From Galbibacter sp048266365 (GTDB lineage: Bacteria; Bacteroidota; Bacteroidia; Flavobacteriales; Flavobacteriaceae), in assembly GCF_048266365.1 (NCBI RefSeq), contig NZ_JBLWZP010000008.1, positions 1 to 64,000 on the forward strand: a stretch of DNA of 64,000 bases. Direction: 5' to 3'. The notes below the pieces were generated by a model, which had not been told where the DNA came from, made no database searches, and saw nothing but the letters and a program-made list of their open reading frames with translations. Position 1 is the first letter of the stretch. Each line of letters starts with the position of its first letter. Positions 61,543 to 64,000 of this stretch are shown here, piece after piece. A program made the position numbers and the translations under genes.

Positions 61543-63957
61543 ATGTCCCATGTCAAACTAATTCTAATTACACTTATACTGTTTCTCAGTTATAATACTT
61601 ATGCTCAGGAAATTAAATTAAATGGAAGGGTTGTGGACGCCGCCCAAAAACCGATTTTCTTCGCAAATTTGGTGTTGTTAAATCAAAAAGACTCTGTGTT
61701 TGTCAAGGGAACTTCAACCGATGAGGACGGAACGTATAGTTTTAACTCCTTAAAGCCTGGAAATTATATCATCAAAGCTAGCTTTATTGGGTATACCTCT
61801 TATTCACAAGCAATCACCCTTGAACAAGATACCGAATTCACGGAGATTATATTACATGAGAAAGCCCAAGAACTCGAAGGTGTTGTGGTATCAGGGGATC
61901 GACCAATTTTGGAAAAAACGGCTGGAAAGTTGGTGTTTCACGTAGCAAATACCAGCTTAAGCGCTCTTTCCTCTTACGAAATATTGCAACAGACTCCAGG
62001 GGTACTTACCATTGGAAACAGTATATCTATAAAAAACTCTAAAACTACGGTTTACATTAACAATAGAAGGGTGTATTTAGATGACGCGGAATTGAAATCT
62101 TTTCTAGAGAGCTATTCTGGATCAAACATTTCTGATATTGAAATTATTTTAAACCCCTCAGCTAAATATGATGCTGATGGCGGATATATTTTAAACATAC
62201 ATACTAAAAAAGCAGTGTCGGTGGGATATAAGGGTTCGGTTGAAGGCACCTATAAACAGGGTGTTTTTTCAAAATATGAACTCGGTACGGATCACTATTA
62301 CAAAAACAATTTTTTAGATATTTATGCTGGATACACTTTAAATCAACACAAATGGTACAAAGAGGACCAAGGGTATATACAATTCTTTGACGATCAACAA
62401 TTGGATGATTATTGGACATGGGACCTATATAAAACAACCAAGTATACTTCTCACCACATCAATACCGTTTTCGATTTTACCTTGGACGATAAGAATTATT
62501 TGAGCGTGAGCACAAATCTAAATTTATATCCTAATAGAGCAATGGCTAACGATGTAAAAACCAAGACGTACACTAGCGCTAAAGAAGAAACTGGAAGGAA
62601 TAATGCCATAGGAGATGTTGAAAATGAGAACACAAATATTGCGCTTAATGCAACCTATACCCGAGAGATAAACGCTCAAAATAGTCTTTCACTACAGGCC
62701 AATTATGTATACTATCACGACGCTGCCGCTCAGCTATTAACAACCACCTATTTTGATGCTAATGGTGATTTTGAAGACGAAAATATTCTTGAAACCGACG
62801 CTGACCAAAGCAATTCTATTTTCACAGCTCAAGGGGATTATAGTGTGAATTTACAAAATGAAGGAATGCTAGAGTTTGGTGCTAAATATGCTACAATAGA
62901 CTCCGAAAGTGAAATGTTGTATGTGGGACAGTTTACTCCAGATAATGCTATGGATGATCACTTTAATTACCAGGAAGACAACCTAGCCATTTATGCCAAT
63001 TATTCAAAAGATTGGGAAAAGTGGTCGCTTCAAACGGGATTGAGAGGGGAATCAACAAGTACTACAGGTATTTCACAAGCCCAAGGAGAGATCAATGGAC
63101 AAGATTATTTGGAAGTATTTCCAAATTTTGCACTACAACGGCAATTAGGCAAAAATCATAAATTAGGGGTGTATTATAAACGGGGAATTAATAGACCAAG
63201 ATATCAAAGTCTTAACCCATACCGTTACTACGTCAATGAATATAATTTCATCAGCGGAAACCCGAATTTAACCCGGGCCATTGAAAACCGGGTAGGCATA
63301 GATTATACCTTCAAGGGCAGCTTTATATTTGATGTGTACTATCAACATATTAAAGGCGACTTGAATGGATTTAGCTTCCAAGACAACCAGAATAAGTTTT
63401 TATACAACGCTTACTTCAATGCAGAGCAGTTTTATCAATATAGTTTTGATTTTATACATTACAGGTACTTAACCAAGAATTGGTTTGTTAGTCTTTATAG
63501 TTCAACATATTATTATTTTATTGAATTTGAAGCTATAGAGAGTTCTAATGCCGTAGAGTCCTTAGATACCTTTGGATTTTTTGGGAAATTAAACAATTGG
63601 TATACCCTCTCTAAAGACAGAAGTTGGACAGCCACTGTTAATTTCGAATTGCTGACAGGTTTTTATTTTGGAAATTATTATTTAAACAACCGATTTAGAA
63701 CCTCCATTGGGGTTCGCAAAACCATTTTGAAGGGACGTGGAGAATTTAACCTGAATCTATCCGATTTATTTAATTCGATGAACGTGCCTGTAAAAATCGA
63801 TTATCTAAATCAGTATAATGGGTACACGGCTAGACCAGAAACGAGAATACTTTCCCTGAGCTTTAAATATAATTTTGGAAATTTTAACCTAAAAGATAAT
63901 CAAAGAGAACTTGACCTGAAAGAACAGGAACGACTACATGAAGAAAAGCAGTTATAA
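61543..63957 (+). CDS. Outer-membrane beta-barrel family receptor (TonB-dependent-like, CarboxypepD_reg + plug + OMP_b-brl_3)
   Basis: The 804-residue product has a signal peptide ending TYAQ (about residue 22). A CarboxypepD_reg-like domain follows (about 24-105: IKLNGRVVDAAQKPIFFANL, GTYSFNSLKPGNY), then a plug-like domain (about 115-220: LEGVVVSGDRPILEK, YINNRRVYLDD). The long beta-barrel ends LSFKYNFGNFNLKD. It resembles the 'outer membrane beta-barrel family protein' group related to TonB-dependent receptors. No SusD partner or TonB box can be confirmed. The ligand is unknown. Confidence 0.88.
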   Translation: MSHVKLILITLILFLSYNTYAQEIKLNGRVVDAAQKPIFFANLVLLNQKDSVFVKGTSTDEDGTYSFNSLKPGNYIIKASFIGYTSYSQAITLEQDTEFTEIILHEKAQELEGVVVSGDRPILEKTAGKLVFHVANTSLSALSSYEILQQTPGVLTIGNSISIKNSKTTVYINNRRVYLDDAELKSFLESYSGSNISDIEIILNPSAKYDADGGYILNIHTKKAVSVGYKGSVEGTYKQGVFSKYELGTDHYYKNNFLDIYAGYTLNQHKWYKEDQGYIQFFDDQQLDDYWTWDLYKTTKYTSHHINTVFDFTLDDKNYLSVSTNLNLYPNRAMANDVKTKTYTSAKEETGRNNAIGDVENENTNIALNATYTREINAQNSLSLQANYVYYHDAAAQLLTTTYFDANGDFEDENILETDADQSNSIFTAQGDYSVNLQNEGMLEFGAKYATIDSESEMLYVGQFTPDNAMDDHFNYQEDNLAIYANYSKDWEKWSLQTGLRGESTSTTGISQAQGEINGQDYLEVFPNFALQRQLGKNHKLGVYYKRGINRPRYQSLNPYRYYVNEYNFISGNPNLTRAIENRVGIDYTFKGSFIFDVYYQHIKGDLNGFSFQDNQNKFLYNAYFNAEQFYQYSFDFIHYRYLTKNWFVSLYSSTYYYFIEFEAIESSNAVESLDTFGFFGKLNNWYTLSKDRSWTATVNFELLTGFYFGNYYLNNRFRTSIGVRKTILKGRGEFNLNLSDLFNSMNVPVKIDYLNQYNGYTARPETRILSLSFKYNFGNFNLKDNQRELDLKEQERLHEEKQL

Positions 63958-64000
63958 ACCATAACCCGGAAAACACCGCAAACATGGGACAAGTTCTTAA

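Noticed and set aside
61301..61561. 86-codon plus-strand frame before the outer-membrane receptor gene
   Set aside because: Overlaps the receptor signal peptide in another frame and lacks any recognisable feature.

Overview
The window comes from an AT-rich genome of the Bacteroidetes, almost certainly class Flavobacteriia (family Flavobacteriaceae). The evidence is type IX secretion (T9SS) cargo and PorP/SprF proteins, flavobacterial -7 promoter boxes (TAnnTTTG), very weak Shine-Dalgarno sites, and gene sets typical of flavobacteria (DUF4175-ybeY-mnmG, YtxH-holin-DUF6327, GIN-domain and OMP_b-brl_3-type outer-membrane proteins). Species cannot be assigned from the sequence alone.

Layout. 1-160: 3' end of an IS200/IS605-type tnpB with its terminal hairpin. 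288-1436: holB. 1476-3741: two-gene GMC oxidoreductase/Tat-lipoprotein operon on the minus strand. 4202-4272: tRNA-Cys. 4369-4728: folB. 4812-24680: the dominant feature, a minus-strand operon in the order sprC, sprD, sprB, sprF, matching the gliding-motility operon known from Flavobacterium johnsoniae. sprB alone is 14.5 kb (4818 codons), almost a quarter of the window. 25027-34447: glnS, a YtxH/holin/DUF6327 envelope cassette, an SPFH protein, gltX, a Tat-dependent Gfo/Idh/MocA oxidoreductase, a papain-like secreted peptidase and an EEP-fold nuclease/phosphatase. 34698-42075: DUF4175, ybeY, mnmG, a methyltransferase and an OmpH/Skp-like chaperone. 42287-42361: tRNA-Val. 42387-46178: LysE-type exporter, GIN-domain protein and rnr. 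46542-49857: DUF2007 protein, a long AT-rich non-coding stretch, rpiB, a GNAT acetyltransferase and two poorly known genes. 49865-56503: S41 protease, rnpA, M1 peptidase, S8 peptidase and an MBL-fold hydrolase, all on the minus strand. 56718-63957: CPA2 antiporter with USP-like tail, an unknown secreted or anchored protein, lepA, and an outer-membrane beta-barrel receptor.

How it works together. SprB is a giant repeat adhesin with about forty SprB-type repeats and a type B T9SS sorting domain. SprF and SprD are PorP/SprF-family outer-membrane partners; SprD also carries two SPOR-like domains. SprC is an Ig-like T9SS type B cargo. Together they should form the mobile surface-adhesin module of gliding motility.

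Replication and segregation signals. Two parS-like palindromes bracket mnmG (38433-38448 and 40435-40450). About 6-8 kb further on, a non-coding stretch (46785-47373) holds a cluster of DnaA-box-like 9-mers. I infer that this part of the window lies near the chromosome origin, although dnaA, parA and parB are not in view. No CRISPR array, prophage or complete mobile element was seen.
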